Positions 23,198-35,496 are shown, counted from the first letter of the stretch. The stretch: 64,000 nt of DNA from Gadus chalcogrammus (GCF_026213295.1 NC_079422.1:434001-498000), one strand, 5' to 3'. Notes: a model not told the origin generated them from the sequence alone. Numbers and translations: made by a program.

Positions 23198-23293
23198 TGC
23201 CGGGGGGTTCAGGGGGTGTGGGGGGGAGGGGTAGGAAGAGGCTCTGCCGGGGGGTTGAGGGGGTGTGGGGGAGTTGGGGGGAGGGGGCGGTAG
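23198..23293 (+). repeat. G-rich tract with repeated GGGGGGTT blocks
   Basis: Many runs of 4-7 guanines lie on the plus strand, arranged as two copies of CTGCCGGGGGGTT(C/G)AGGGGGTGTGGG. The run pattern would allow G-quadruplex folding. No coding content. Confidence 0.7.
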
Positions 23294-24138
23294 AGATTCT
23301 ACCAGCTCTGTAAACAGTGTGGAGTGGGTGCAGCAGAGGAGAGACGCTTTCACATGTACCCTCAGAAACTCTGACTCTATTTGTTCTGCCCCCACAATTT
23401 GTTATTGCTCAGCTAGTGGTTGATAATGGCATTGCATGAGTGAGTTGTGTTTTGGCCCTCCTGTGTAACCAAAGTTACCGTGTTACCTAGTTTAATGCAA
23501 GATTCTAGATTCAAGATGGTTTTATTGTCATATGCACAACAATTACAGAGCAGTTGCTGGCAATGAAATTCTTTAGTCTTGGGCTCTTCCAACAGTGCAA
23601 TATAAGAGAAAGTGAAAGTATATGAGAAACACAAGTAGGAAAGTTGAGACTTAAACAAGAGACACAAATTAACGGCATCGACAATCGCAAACATGGCATC
23701 TGTAGAGATGATTTTGCTTTGTGTCATCCGAAATCCGAAAGTGTAAAAAGTGTAGGCCTAGACGGTGGCATGTGACACCCGTCACCAACCCGCAGATTAT
23801 CTCCTCAAAATGTTGTTAAATGACCAGTTACAACTCATTGCCAAAGCAGGGGAACAATAAAATGAAAAGGTCAGGTATATAGTATAATATAAGTATAAAA
23901 CGTTAAATACAATATATATATACATATCAGATATTATACTACTCTATCTATTTTCGCTTTGGACTTTGGACTCTATACTGCCGCCTCGATATCCGGTGGT
24001 GTTGCTCCGTTTCACCCGGAGCACTCCGGATTCATAAACTCAGAGGCGACAGACCCATTGACAGACGAAAGACCTCCGGGACCGGACGAAACAGACCGTA
24101 TCCGCATTTACCGTAGGGTGTGAATGGGCCTTAACTCA

Positions 24139-24604
24139 TGTCATTTCAGACTCTGCCACTCCCTCCTGCTCTGCATTTCCTGCTGTTTTCATTCACCTGG
24201 CCTGCCCCACCCCCATACTCACCTGCTTCTCATCAGCTAATTAGCCCCTCAGTATATGTACCGGTCCATTTCCCTCAGTTCTTTGCCAGATTGTCTAGTG
24301 TGTTTACCTAGCTCTCCCGCGTCTTATCATTCTGATCCTGAACCTGCCTGCTCGTGTATCGACCTGCCTTTTTGGACTTTGGACCTTCCTTTTTGCCTGC
24401 TCCTACTGGATTGACCTAGCTACTGGATTTACCTGCCTGTTTGGACTTTGGACCTTCCCTTTTGCCTGCTCCTACTGGATTTGTTCGCTACACCGATTGA
24501 CTACCTGGTTTGACCTCTGCTTGGAATAAACACTGTTTCTGCACCTGAACTGCTTCTCTTGTCGTGCTATTGGGTTCTCGTCTGCCATTTTGTGATACCT
24601 GACA
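24139..24604. repeat. probable solo LTR
   Basis: The 466 bp segment is bounded by TGTCA and TGACA. It contains a 40 bp block given twice (TTTGGACTTTGGACCTTCC and following bases) and an AATAAA near 24525. These are usual for a Gypsy LTR in fish. No clear target duplication was found, so the boundaries may be off or the site may have decayed. It lies within the 3' region of the Rex1-like LINE. Confidence 0.5.
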
Positions 24605-24784
24605 GTAAGTGTATAAGAGGAACACAAGTAAGAGAGCAGAGACCTAAATGCAAAACTAAATAAAGGTAAAAAGTAAACAGATGTGTTTATACAGATGTCG
24701 ACTGGTATAAAGTGGCAAGTTATAAAGTGGCAAGTTATAAAGTGATTATAGGGGTGAGCTAAGTAGCCCAGGAGTTCAGTAGTC

Positions 24785-25972
24785 TTATGGCCTGTGGGAT
24801 GACACTGTCCCTGAGTCTGGTGGTGCGAGACCGGATGCTGCGGTAGCTTCTACCAGACGGGAGCAGCTGAAAAAGTTTATTACTGGGGTGATGAGGGTCT
24901 TTAATAATCCGGTTATTGTCCTTCCTGCAGCGCTGAGTGTAGAGGTCTTCCATAGATGGCAGCTCCGCCTGGTAATGTGATGGGCAGCTTTCACCATCCT
25001 CTGCAGCCGGTCAGGATACTCTCTATGGTGCACCTGTAGAAGTTGCAGAGTATCCTGGAGTCCATGTTGAACCTCTGCAGTGTGCGGAGGAAGAAGAGCC
25101 GCTGTCTTGCCGTCTTTGTGATGGCGTCGGTGTGGTGGAACTTGAGGAACTTGAGGCTGCTGACTCAGGAGGAAGAGCAACTTGAGGCTGCTGACTCTCC
25201 TCACTGTCGTCCCGTTGATAGTGATGGGGGCGTGCTCGGCTCCCTGTCGCTTCCTGTAGTCCACAATCAGCTCCTTAGTTTTGCTGAGGTTGAGCTGGAG
25301 GTTGTTGTCCTGGCACCAAGATGTCAAGGCTCTCATCTCCTCTCTGAACGCCGTCTCGTCGCCGTTGGTGATCAGGCCGATGACGGTTGTGTCGTCAGGA
25401 AACTTGACGATAGTGTTGGAGCTGTGTGTGGCCACGCAGTCATATGTGAACAGGGAGTAGAGGAGAGGGCTGAGCATGCAGCCCTGGGGTGCGCCGGTGT
25501 TGAGAGTCAGGGTGGATGATGTGGCTTTTCCTATCCGCACTGCCTGGGGTCTGCCCGTCAGGAAGTTCAGGATCCAGTCACCAAGGGCGGTGTTGAGCCC
25601 GAGGTCCCTGAGCTTCACCGCGAGCTTGGAGGGCACAATGGTGTTAAATGCTGAACTGTAGTCAATGAACAGCATTCTCACATATGTGTTCCCCTGGTCC
25701 AGGTGGGACAGGGCAGTGTGGATGGCGTTGTCTGGCCTGTATGCAAACTGCAGGGGGTCCAGTGAGTCAGGGAGGGAGGAGGTGATGAATGATTTGACTA
25801 ACCGCTCAAAGCACTTCATGACGATGGTGGTGAGTGCTACTGGGCGGTAGTCGCTTTTGACTTCTTGGGGATGGGAATGATGGTGGACTTTTTGAGACAT
25901 GTGGGGACCACGGACTGGAGCAGTGAATTGTTGAAGATGTCTGTAAACACACCTGCCAGCTGATCTGCACAC
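24785..25972 (-). pseudogene. Rex1-like LINE reverse transcriptase
   Basis: RT motifs in order are [37 protein letters not shown] (catalytic Asp), [17 protein letters not shown], and [12 protein letters not shown]. The last normally reads FADD, and here Ala is replaced by Pro next to the catalytic Asp pair, which would likely harm the enzyme. The C-terminal part after about 25170 changes frame. The sequence fits the Rex1 family of fish LINEs as I know it. Confidence 0.8.
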
Positions 25973-26204
25973 ACCCTGAGAGCCCGGCCAGGGATGCCAT
26001 CAGGACCAGGGGCCTTGTGTGGATTAATCCTTTTGAAGGATTTGCACACATCTGCCCTTGTTATTACTAGTGTGCAGGGGTCCTGGTCCACCTGTACTTC
26101 CTCAGCTGGAGAGTAGCTCTCAAAACGTGCAAAGTATGTGTTAAGGTCATCTCGAAGAGATGGAGACACTTCCTCAGTCATACTCTTTGTCCCTTGACAG
26201 TCTG

Positions 26205-27525
26205 TTATTGTTCTGAGTCCGGTCCACATGTGTCTTGAGTTGGAGCCCTCAAAGTTGGACTCAATTCTGTCCCTATATTGTTTCTTAGCACTGTTAATAG
26301 CTCTCCGGAGCGCTTACCTGGACTTGCTGTATTCTTCCAAATCACCTGAGTTGTAAGCAGCAGTCCGTGTCTTAAGGTTGGCTCGAACTTCCCATTAACC
26401 CAGGGCTTCTCATTGGGAAATGTCCGTACAGTAATCCGCGGCACGACGTCATCGATGCATTTACCAATGTAGCAAATCACCCAGTCCGTGTTTGTGTTTA
26501 AATTATCGTCCTTAAACACATCCCACTCTGTAGTGCTGAAACACTCCCGTAATGCAGAGTCTGATTGGTCGGACCAACGCTGAATGGTCCGCGTCACCGG
26601 CCTGTCACGTTTGAGTCTCTGCCTATAGGAAGGCAGAAGCAATACTGAGCTGTGGTCTGATTTGCCGAATGGGGGTCGTAGGAGTGCCTTATATCCGTCG
26701 CGGAAGGGAGAGTAAACATGGTCGAGCGTGTTTCCCCATCGCGTAGGAAAGCTGATATGCTGGCGGTACCTGAGCAGGACTTTCCTCAAGTTGGCTTAAT
26801 TAAAATCCCCGGCCACAATGAAAGCAGCCTCGGGCCGTGAGTTCTCTGTCCTGTCAATAACGCCATACAGTGCTCTAAGTTGGGAAGACAGTCAGATGAA
26901 AGTACCTCCACGTCTGAACACCACTTGTTATTAACCATGAAGAAGACACCTCCCCCCTTGCTCTTCCCAGATGTTATTGTCCTGTCCTGGCGGCGAATGG
27001 AGAATCCGTGTGAAACATGGCGTAGTCTGGGGCCGAAGGGTCGAGCCAAGTCTCTGTGAAAACCATAACGTTACAGTTCTTAATGTCCCGTTGAAACGCC
27101 ATCCTGCTCCGGAGTTCATCCAGCTTGTTGTCCAGTGACTGGACGTTTGCCAGTAGAATACTGGGGAGAGGAGGCTGGTTCTCGCGTTTCCTCAGCCTGA
27201 CCAGGACTCCAGCCCGCGACCCTCGCTTCCTCTGTCTCCCGCATTGTCCAGGTGAGGCATTAGGTAGCCAAGGTAGATCGCTGTTGTTTGTTTGTTTGTT
27301 GTTTGAGGGTAGTGGTGAAAAAGTGTTTTCCGCCGACGATTTGATGCGCAGAAGTTTTTCTCTATCATATCGTATGATAGGGCTCGCTTTGGCCGTTTGC
27401 CTGTTACCAAAAGTTAGGCGTAAATATAAAAATAAACTAGTAAAATAAAGTAATACAAGAAAAAGTTGAGGAGGAGCTTGAGATACGGCCGCCTTCTGCG
27501 GCGCCATAGCAATGCGAGAGAGCAC
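26205..27525 (-). pseudogene. Rex1-like LINE endonuclease region
   Basis: Three overlapping frames on the minus strand together resemble an apurinic-type endonuclease: SILLANVQSLDNKLDEL, then VMVFTETWLDPSAPD, then GGGVFFMVNNKWCSD and FGKSDHSSVLLLP. The gly-lys-ser-asp-his motif near the end is the conserved catalytic Asp-His of the family. The frame is broken at about 26974 and 26786, so it is inactive. Confidence 0.65.
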
Positions 27526-27619
27526 AGCATGTCAGTTCCTTCTCTTTTTGGTTGTCCAGAGAAAGTCTTAGTCCGTGAGTATTAATGTTTACGGCATTCG
27601 AATCAATTCTGTGGATTAA

Positions 27620-29020
27620 CAATTATGTTTGTTTAATTTCGGAATGATAAGGTTTACTTATAAATCACCAATGCTAATCGCGGTAGCATTTCCCATTGAA
27701 TTACAGTGTAGAATTAGCATTGAAGCTAGCGGGATTAAAAAGTCTGATGTTAATGGATACTCTTTTGCTATTGCTTAGCTTATCGTAGCTTTGTATATTA
27801 TCTATTCATTTACATGAGCAGATTGTAAATTCATGTTTTGCATGTTTTTACGCAAGTTTGGAAGTAAACAGGGGAACCTTATCAAAGGCCTAAACCGTTC
27901 CACGTTTCCTGGGCTTTTATTTGGGACCAACTTCATGTTAGCTATCTGCTAAGCTAACCTAATCGAGAGCAAGAGCAGAATACTATTTCTTCTGGTCCCA
28001 CTGCGGCAGTTTAGCCCCCCGCCCCCGACACACACACATCTGACTCCCCTCACACAAAAATACAACTATTAACCACATCCTCTGCCAAATCATTATCCCC
28101 GGACTCCATTCCTCTCTTCTTTGTGACACAAAACGGCGCAGGGGACCAGATTCTTCAACGGTAGCATTAATAATTCATCTCTTACCTTGCTCTGGAGCCA
28201 CTCTTCTGATGAACCCATAACCACACGCAAAAATTTCTATAGTTCTTTTTCCTCCCCCACATTTCTAACTTTAAAATTGATTTTAGTTATTCTGTCATAA
28301 CAGCACATATACACAATTATGTTATTAAAGATACCAGGTTGAGCCCTCGGATCTTCTACTTCTTATTATAGTAAAATCATGTGATTATCTGGTGAGAATG
28401 CCCCATGATGCTCATTAATAGAGTATGATCACGCTTACCCTGTGGAGAAAAATAGGAAGGTCTTTCCGATGCAGTGCACCTCATTTGGCGCCCCTCATTA
28501 CCATCCACTAGCGTGCTGCGTCTAATACAGCCATGTCTTTTTGCTGAGACCATTGGATATTAGCCTTGTGCATAACGCCCATCGCGATACTAGCTGGGGC
28601 CTGGGAATAACGGAGGCACCAGTCATCAGGTCGTCCTCCACGAACAGTTCAGCGTTGACATGTGTTACTGGACTACCGACGCCCTAAACTCCTTCACCCA
28701 CTCACTTGTTGTTTATTCATTGCCTTACATTTTTTTCCTGAAAATCAAACCAGTGGCTGTGTTTTGGCGTGTGAGCCTTGAGGAAACCATCTGGTACTTT
28801 GTGTTTCTATTAGCAGTCTCTGAGGAGCCACCAGAGGTCTTTTAGGATATTAAAATGCATTACGTTGTTTTTAAGTTGGGTCGTTTTGGGTAATAAGTGG
28901 CAACATGGGGATTGGGAGTACTTGACTGGTTTGAGAAGAATGAGAAATTATTGTAATGATAGAAACTTAATATTTGGAAAATAAATGTTTGCGATAAAGC
29001 AATGATACTGTACATTAAGT
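27620..29020. other. gene-free stretch
   Basis: AT-rich intergenic DNA with no supported gene. Around 28440-28650 the composition becomes more GC-rich, but I could not match it to a known RNA or protein. Confidence 0.5.
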
Positions 29021-29150
29021 ATGTGTGTATGTATGTATGTATGTATGTATGTATGTATGTATGTATGTATGTATGTATGTATGTATGTATGTATGTATGT
29101 ATGTATGTATGTATGTATGTATGTATGTATGTATGTTTGGATGTATGTGT
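29021..29150. repeat. (GTAT)n microsatellite
   Basis: About 30 perfect or near-perfect GTAT units. All long open frames in this place on both strands come from the repeat. Confidence 0.97.
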
Positions 29151-30051
29151 AACCGATGGGTTTCTGCGTTGTCCCTTGTATTCGTAGAGTGAGGCACACA
29201 CAGGAGTCGAGTTATGGAGGTTTATTTCTTTTAAAGGGGACAAAAAAAAACACGGGAGTCACACACAATCCAGGATATCTCTCTCCACTCAGCTCCGTGC
29301 ATCAGCCCCCACACAAGCTAGACATATCCTGTGACTAATAATGAATAAATGTAGTAGATCAATTATAAAAATGTAAACAAAGCATAAAACGATCTCAAAG
29401 AAATGTATTAAATACAAAAGACAGTATATAAAATAAATGCACTAATAAGGTAATAAAATATAATAAAGAATTGTCATATGGTTGAATGGATGGACATAAA
29501 TACATAGATCCATACATTATATTTATGTATGGATTAATATCTTTGCTGTATGTACTTTACTAGAGAATAAAGGATTATTGTTGCCCTTTCTCCACAAAAT
29601 TATGTTTCGCAGCTTTTCTCTTGTGTCCATCCGATTAATAGGTTGTTTAATTTGTTGTGCTTGTTTTTGTACTGTTTCTTTTAGTCTCATTTTGTCATGA
29701 ACAAAATGGAGCTGTGGTTGGTTTCTATCAAGGACTCCAGCCAATGTGTATATGTGTTTGTTTGTCTGTGTCTGTAGGTGTGTTAACAGGAGAAAAGAAG
29801 AGGAAGGAACATTGTTGTCTCATGGTATAGCAGGACTCATAGCAGGACACTAGAACACATTGCTTGGGAAATAGATAGCAGAGTGTCGGCCAACACTATC
29901 TCTGCATGTTTTGTGTTCATAGGAAATGCTAAAAATATTAATTGTCTTGGACTCAAAAGTTTAGCAAGATGCCACAGTATGATAGCACTGTATATTCTTC
30001 ATTCATTAATAAATAGATGTCATGTTTTTTTGAAGGTGAAGACAATGACTA

Positions 30052-30141
30052 GGTAACCCTTCCTTTTGCAGTCCCCTAATTACTAGGTATTTTACCGGGT
30101 AAATACCTAGTAATTAGGGGACTGTAAAAGGAATGGTTACC
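30052..30141. repeat. 90 bp palindromic MITE-like element
   Basis: The left arm GGTAACCCTTCCTTTTGCAG... and the right arm ...GGAATGGTTACC are reverse complements over about 44 bp with three mismatches, around a minimal centre (TTTACCGGGTAAA). It would form a near-continuous hairpin. It contains no coding sequence. Confidence 0.8.
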
Positions 30142-30286
30142 ATTACCGGTAGATGTACTTACATAGATACGAATGTGACTCAGTAGGCTAAGCACTCTCA
30201 ATGTGTGAATTGGAGATCTTAAAACATTTACTGTTAGGAATTTTCCATTTATTATCCCATCCAATTCATTCAATGACTCACATAAT

Positions 30287-31957
30287 AATAATAATAATAA
30301 TACATTTTATTTATAATGCACTTTATATTCAAGAATCTCAAAGTGCTTCAGAGAAAAAAATACCAAAAAACTATTAAAAAGGGGGAACCTCAAAGAAAGT
30401 TTAGCTAAATGCTCTTTTGAAGAGATGGGTTTTGAGGTTCCGTTTAAAAAGAGCTGTAGTCTGTGGAGCCCTCAGGTGGTCAGGGAGGGCGTTCCATAGT
30501 CTAGGGTCAGCAGCAGAAAAGGCCTGATCACCCATGGTGCACAGCTTTGTATGTCGGGTTTGGAGGGTGTGAGTGGATCCTGAACGGAGTGTACGTGAGT
30601 TTGTCGGGGGGGTGAGGAGTTCCTGAAGGTAGAGGGGGGCAAGTCCGTGAAGGCACTGGTGGGTGAGGAGGGAGACCTTGTACTCAATTCTGAGTGAGAC
30701 AGGGAGCCAGTGCAGTGATTTCAGGATGGGGGTGATGTGGTCATGCTTGCGCACCCTCATCAGGACCCTGGCAGCACTGTTTTGAATGTATTGGAGCCTC
30801 TGGATGCTCTTGCCAGGGATCCCAATGAGGAGTGCATTGCAGTAGTCCAACCTGGAGGAGACAAAGGCATGGACGAGCTTCTCTGCATCAGCCAGGGTGA
30901 GTGATTGGCGGAGTTTGGCGATGTTCCTGAGGTGGTATAAAGCTGTCTTACAGAGGTGTTTGATGTGGGTGTCAAAATGAAGTTGTGGGTCCATTTTAAC
31001 ACCGAGGTTGGTGACAGATGTGGAAAGGGGGATGTTTTTGCCAGAGAAGGTGATATTGGTGATGGTGGGGGAGCGGAGCTGATGTGGCGTGCCAATAAGG
31101 ATGGCTTCCGTTTTATGGCTGTTAAGTTGTAGGAAGTTGAGCTTCATCCACGCCTCTATCTCCTCCAGGCAGGTGGTCAGTGTGGATGTTGGCAGAGGGG
31201 CAGAAGAAGTGGGGGTTGTCCTGATGTAGAGCTGTGTATCATCAGCATAGCAGTGGTAAGACAAGCCATGCCTGCTAATGACACTACCCAGGGGGAGCAT
31301 GTACAGTGAGAACAGTGTGGGGCCCAACACCGAGCCCTGGGGGACACCGCAGGTGACGTTGTTGGTGTGTGATTTTGCTTTGCCCAGGGCAACGTGCTCA
31401 GTTCTGTCAGTGAGGTACGAGGTGAACCAGTTCTTTACATTTCCTGATAGTCCAATGGTGTATTGCAGGCGGTGAAGGAGAATATTGTGGTCAACCGTAT
31501 CAAAAGCAGCTGTTAAGTCCAGGAGGATGAGGAGAGATGGGGAGCCGGTGTCTGCTGCCATCAGGAGGTCATTTGTGACCCTGACCAAGGCTGTTTCTGT
31601 ACTGTGGCCATAGCGGAAACCAGACTGGAATTTTTCAAACAAGTGATGTTGTATGAGGTGATCCTGGAGTTGTGCTGCAACTGTTTTTTCCAGAACTTTT
31701 GACAGAAATGGGAGATTTGAGATGGGCCTGTAGTTGGAGAGGACTTCTGGATCAAGGGTAGTTTTTTTTAATGTTGGTCTGATGACAGCAGTTTTTAATG
31801 CAGATGGGATATGGCCGGCCAGGAGGGAGTGGTTAATGATATTGGTGATGAGTGGAGAGACAGCAGAGATGTTGGCCTTCAGCAGAGCTGTAGGGAAGGG
31901 GTCTAGTGCACAGGTACACAGGTACACTTTAATATAAAAGGTTAAGGGTTGTACCAA
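30287..31957 (-). mobile_element. L2-like LINE, 5'-truncated
   Basis: The minus-strand element ends at the left in a (TTA)n tail (30287-30303), preceded by the sequence AAAGTGCATTATAAATAAAA. Only the RT and C-terminal part is present, so the copy is truncated at the 5' end near 31957, as is usual for LINE insertion. The reading frame is open over its whole length, which implies a fairly recent insertion. Confidence 0.85.
30401..31957 (-). CDS. L2-like reverse transcriptase (truncated ORF2)
   Basis: The 518-codon open frame starts inside the truncated element. RT motifs are SNYRPISNLPFLSKVLEKTV, LLILLDLTAAFDTVDHNILL (catalytic Asp), GVPQGSVLGPTLFSLYM, and YHCYADDTQLYI (catalytic Asp-Asp). The C-terminal region has LHWLPVSLRIEYK and ends RAFS, as in L2 elements. 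The endonuclease is missing. All RT catalytic residues are intact, but with no promoter or endonuclease it would not be mobile by itself. Confidence 0.85.
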   Translation of the reverse strand: MVQPLTFYIKVYLCTCALDPFPTALLKANISAVSPLITNIINHSLLAGHIPSALKTAVIRPTLKKTTLDPEVLSNYRPISNLPFLSKVLEKTVAAQLQDHLIQHHLFEKFQSGFRYGHSTETALVRVTNDLLMAADTGSPSLLILLDLTAAFDTVDHNILLHRLQYTIGLSGNVKNWFTSYLTDRTEHVALGKAKSHTNNVTCGVPQGSVLGPTLFSLYMLPLGSVISRHGLSYHCYADDTQLYIRTTPTSSAPLPTSTLTTCLEEIEAWMKLNFLQLNSHKTEAILIGTPHQLRSPTITNITFSGKNIPLSTSVTNLGVKMDPQLHFDTHIKHLCKTALYHLRNIAKLRQSLTLADAEKLVHAFVSSRLDYCNALLIGIPGKSIQRLQYIQNSAARVLMRVRKHDHITPILKSLHWLPVSLRIEYKVSLLTHQCLHGLAPLYLQELLTPPTNSRTLRSGSTHTLQTRHTKLCTMGDQAFSAADPRLWNALPDHLRAPQTTALFKRNLKTHLFKRAFS

Positions 31958-32481
31958 AGTGGTGTTAATGTCACTCAGGCTATTCTACCAAACTCTTATC
32001 AAGTTCTGTGTTCTCCTTGCAGCCCATCGAGGCCAGGGCTCAGGGTATTTCATGCCCTTGAACCTGGCTGCAATGAGCCCTGGTTAGCCTCCTCAGCCAA
32101 CAACCAGCGCCGTGACGGCACATCAAATCATGTATAAAGTCCTCCCTGAAAATTGACAGCGCAACTCAGTTGAACCTGCAACGCAATGACCTTGGTCATG
32201 CCACTTCAACATCTGTCAGGGCCCGGACACAGGATCACAGTACTACATAAGGCCTGCTCAGGAATATAAAAGGACAGCACTGGATAAGCCGCCTGCCAGG
32301 CCTGCTAGGAGCCCGGGCCCTGCTCTCCAACACTGGGTCAACCCAGGCTTTAACCCATTAGTGTTTGGAGAAAGAAAGAGGTGATGCGGGGTCATGGGAT
32401 GGAAATGAATGGGAGCTACAACAGCAGGCTCCTGGTCCTCCAGGCTTCCACCCATCTGGCTGCTCCAAGGCCAACCCTGGT

Positions 32482-32660
32482 GTAGAATAGCTCCGACGGA
32501 GGCTTTCTTATGAAGTTTTATTTAACATTTTTCAGCTGGTACATGTTATAAATGTCAACGTCGCTAGCCAACCAATCAACCGGGGTCTCATGCTCACGTG
32601 ACTACGTGGCTCATTGGGCCAATCAAAGCTCATCAATGCAATGCAGATACAACATTCTAC
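32482..32660 (-). repeat. 3' LTR of the second Gypsy element
   Basis: The 179 bp segment has inverted ends TGTAGAAT / ATTCTACA. Its distal 100 bp recur at 37064-37166 (CGCTAGCCAACCAATCAACC and following), marking the two LTRs of one element. Confidence 0.78.
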
Positions 32661-33563
32661 ATCCCCCTTCTTTAGTTTAACACCTCCAACAACAGGAAAC
32701 ATGCATTCAAAGAATATCTCAGAGAATAAACAGCTGTTTTGTTAAACGAGTTACCCATATAAATGACAACTGTCTTCAAGTAACACACACCAGAAAAGCC
32801 ATTGTGAACATGTGCTAAGAAACAGCAAAAACATTCACATATCACACATGGTAACGTTTTATTTATTTATTTATTTTAACTAAACATATCAGTGGTAGAA
32901 CACTGCTGTTAGATTAAGTGTTGTACTTGGGGTTGGGCTTCAAGGGTCTGCCATATCTGGAACAAGGAGTTGAGCGCTCGGCTGGTGTTTGGATGGGGGT
33001 CTCATCGGAGTGGCCAGGTGAGTGCTTATTGTGCGCGGGGGGCTGTGTCTCTGGGGACATTGGGACACTGGGTGGACTTCAGATGTTTTCATTTTCGGAT
33101 GCTGGATCTGCTGATGAAGATGGATCAATCTCTGGGGGTTGTTCTGCTACAGGCAGCAGATGGCGACGATTTCTGCGATACTCTCTACCCTCCGACTCGA
33201 CCAGGTAAGATCTTGGTTCAGCAGCCGCCCTTTTGACAATGCCTATTTTGTCATGTCTTTCTCTGTTTGCAGTCGGACCACCTGGGAGTTGTGGAGTGGA
33301 GTGAGAGGCTGGCTGCCACGATTGTAGATTTTTTTCTGTTTCTCTCTCTTCTTTGATAGATGGTTGTGGACTGTCCCAGAGTTCAATGGCTTTGGCTTCA
33401 GTAGGTGTTTGCTGACTGGCAGGCTTGTGCGGGTTACTCTGGACATCAATCTTTGTGCAGGGGAGCCTAGGGTGCCATCTCTTGGCACATTTCTGACACT
33501 TAGCAGATTCAGTAGCAGGTCGGTCCCATCTCTTTTAGACGTTTCCAACAGGCGCTTTGCGCT

Positions 33564-34452
33564 TCACACTGCTCGCTCTGCCAGTCCATTTGCTTGATGG
33601 TATTCTGGACTGCTAGTGACATGAGTGAAATCCAAGTTTTTGGCAAAGTCACAAAAGGTCTGACTCATGAACTGTGTGCCACAGTCAGATAATAGCTTGT
33701 GGGGAATTCCATGAACAGAGAAATGTCGTTTCAGCTTGTTAATCACACACTGTGACGTGATGATCTTTAGTTGGTCCATCTCAAACCATCCTGCATGTGA
33801 GTCAACTAGGATGAGGTTCTGATGGTTGTTCCATTCAAATATAATCTGTTGCTACTGTTGACCAGGGGAGCTATGGGACCGCATGTAGTTGCAATGGCTC
33901 CTTTGGCTGATGAGATTTCAAAGCATTGCATGTGCTACATGACTGTACGAAGTTATCAATGTCTTTTGTCATTGTCGTCCAAAACACCACATTGCGTGCT
34001 CGTCGCTTGGTGGCCTCTGCACCAGGATGGCCTTTGTGTAGCAGTGTGAGGTATTCTTTGTGCAGCATTTGTGGAATGACTGCTCTTGTCCCTTTCATTA
34101 TTTTTCCATCTTCCACGGAAAGCTCATCTCGGAATGGGAAGAACTGCTTCACTGTAGCTGGTACACTGCTCAGCCGTTCCGGCCATCCATGTCTGATGAT
34201 GTTAGTCAGGGTTTGTAAAGACACATCTTCCATTGTGTGGTTGTGTAGCTCATCCTGGCGAGAGGATGAGATGCGCTGTACTGCCATCACCTCGAAGTCT
34301 TCCTGCTCTGTGAGGTGTTGTGCTGTGGTCTCTCTTGGTGCAAGTGACAGCGTGTCTGCCAGGTAGAGCTCTTTGCCTTTCTTGTAGATCAACGTCAGAT
34401 TGAACTTGTGGAGCTTCAAAATCACACGTTTTGGCTTCATTTCTAAGTGCAC
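33564..34452 (-). pseudogene. Gypsy RNase H end - integrase fragments
   Basis: The first frame (34452-33871) gives the end of RNase H (LYLADTLSLAPRET) and the integrase zinc domain, with HKGHPGAEATKRRAR for the His pair and CSTCNALK for the Cys pair. The next frame (33779-33564) gives part of the catalytic core with LLSDCGTQFMS (Asp) and SSPEYHQANGLAERAV (Glu). The gap and frame change between them, and the loss of most of the RT, show a decayed copy. Confidence 0.78.
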
Positions 34453-35303
34453 TTAGATATGACTCTACAGTCTCACAAGGTTTTTGGTTCCTTGTGTTGA
34501 AAGCAGATGCGTGCCGTGACTGCCGTCAATATGGGCAGGTGGGGCGGTGAACTCCCTGCAAAAGCATGCTCCCAAAAAAAATAGTTCCTCAGTAAATCAT
34601 TGCTCCAAGTTTATTTTTAATAATGTGATTGTCACATTAACTATCTATAGTTTCTGTAGGCTTTCCGACTATTTTTGGTCTGTTGATATCAAATTGATGG
34701 TGGCGATTCTTGTTGAGTTTAACGTGTCATGCAATGTGGGGCAGGGGAGCTCAACGACCGCGTCCCTCCGTATGTTTCTCGCATAACCCTGCAGGCTGCA
34801 ATAAGAATTGCAATCCACGCTATAAGACGCCCATATGGTCGTAAAGTAGTCGGCCCCATGGTCATATTCTAGGAATGTTGTTGTTTAAAATCGAATTACT
34901 CCGCCTGTTTTCAAAAGTGTTGTTATTGAGAGATTTGCACACATCGTCAGGCCAAGTTCCAAATCGAAGGTCTTCTTGATTGATGACTTGTATTTCTACT
35001 TTTCATGTATTTGCAATGCACTCGCTAAGCCTGTTGTTAAATTGTTGTTAGATTGTTAAAATAAAATATGGAAGAAATAACTTCCCTATAATGTCGAATT
35101 TGTCCTTTGAAATTTTTGACTTTGCAGAGTTGGTGTTTCCATTGCACACAGGCTGACGAGTGTTGCGGATGGCACTTCAAAGGCGTGCAGTAACATTAGG
35201 CTATTCGTTTATTTTTAATTCTTATCCACAATTAGTTTAGTTAACATGTTTTAATGTAGCTCAAAATATACATGTTAAAAATATATATAAATTGTGGGTG
35301 TGG

Positions 35304-35496
35304 TCATACGCCAGTAGTTTCTGCCCCACCGAAATGAAGGGGCATCGCACGCTTATGGTTGAAAGAATGTCTCTCCATCGTGATGTTCGTTTGTGGATTG
35401 CAAATGTCCCTGAGCTTTTGTTTCAAACACTCTGGATTCTCCCGCAATTCAGCTGGGCGGACCACGTCGCCATCATCGTCCAGCTGAGCCACAGCC
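35304..35496 (-). pseudogene. Gypsy gag fragment
   Basis: The minus-strand frame runs WAVAQLDDDGDVVRP... to NPQTNITMERHSFNHK. The latter resembles the gag motif with an Asn-x-Thr and ERxxFN that precedes the helical core in several fish and arthropod Gypsy elements. It joins directly to the end of the fold-back element (TTTTTACAG then TGGGC). The rest of gag was not found. Confidence 0.5.

Larger units (their letters stand above)
23505..27560 (-). mobile_element. Rex1/Babar-like LINE (CR1 group), degenerate
   Basis: The minus-strand element has an endonuclease-like region upstream (about 27525-26205; SILLANVQSLDNKLDELRSR, MVFTETWL) and a reverse transcriptase downstream (25972-24785). The 3' part runs to about 23505 and includes GTTTTATTGTCATATGCACA, a tail common in fish LINEs. 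Several frameshifts split the coding frame and another repeat lies in the 3' part. It is a dead copy of close to full length. Confidence 0.8.

Noticed and set aside
28440..28650. Possible small nuclear RNA
   Set aside because: GC-rich and unusual against its surroundings, but comparison with remembered U1, U3, U4, U5 and 7SK sequences gave no match.
29002..29243. Open frames of repeated Met-Tyr-Val-Cys or Ile-His-Thr-Tyr
   Set aside because: They are translations of the GTAT microsatellite.
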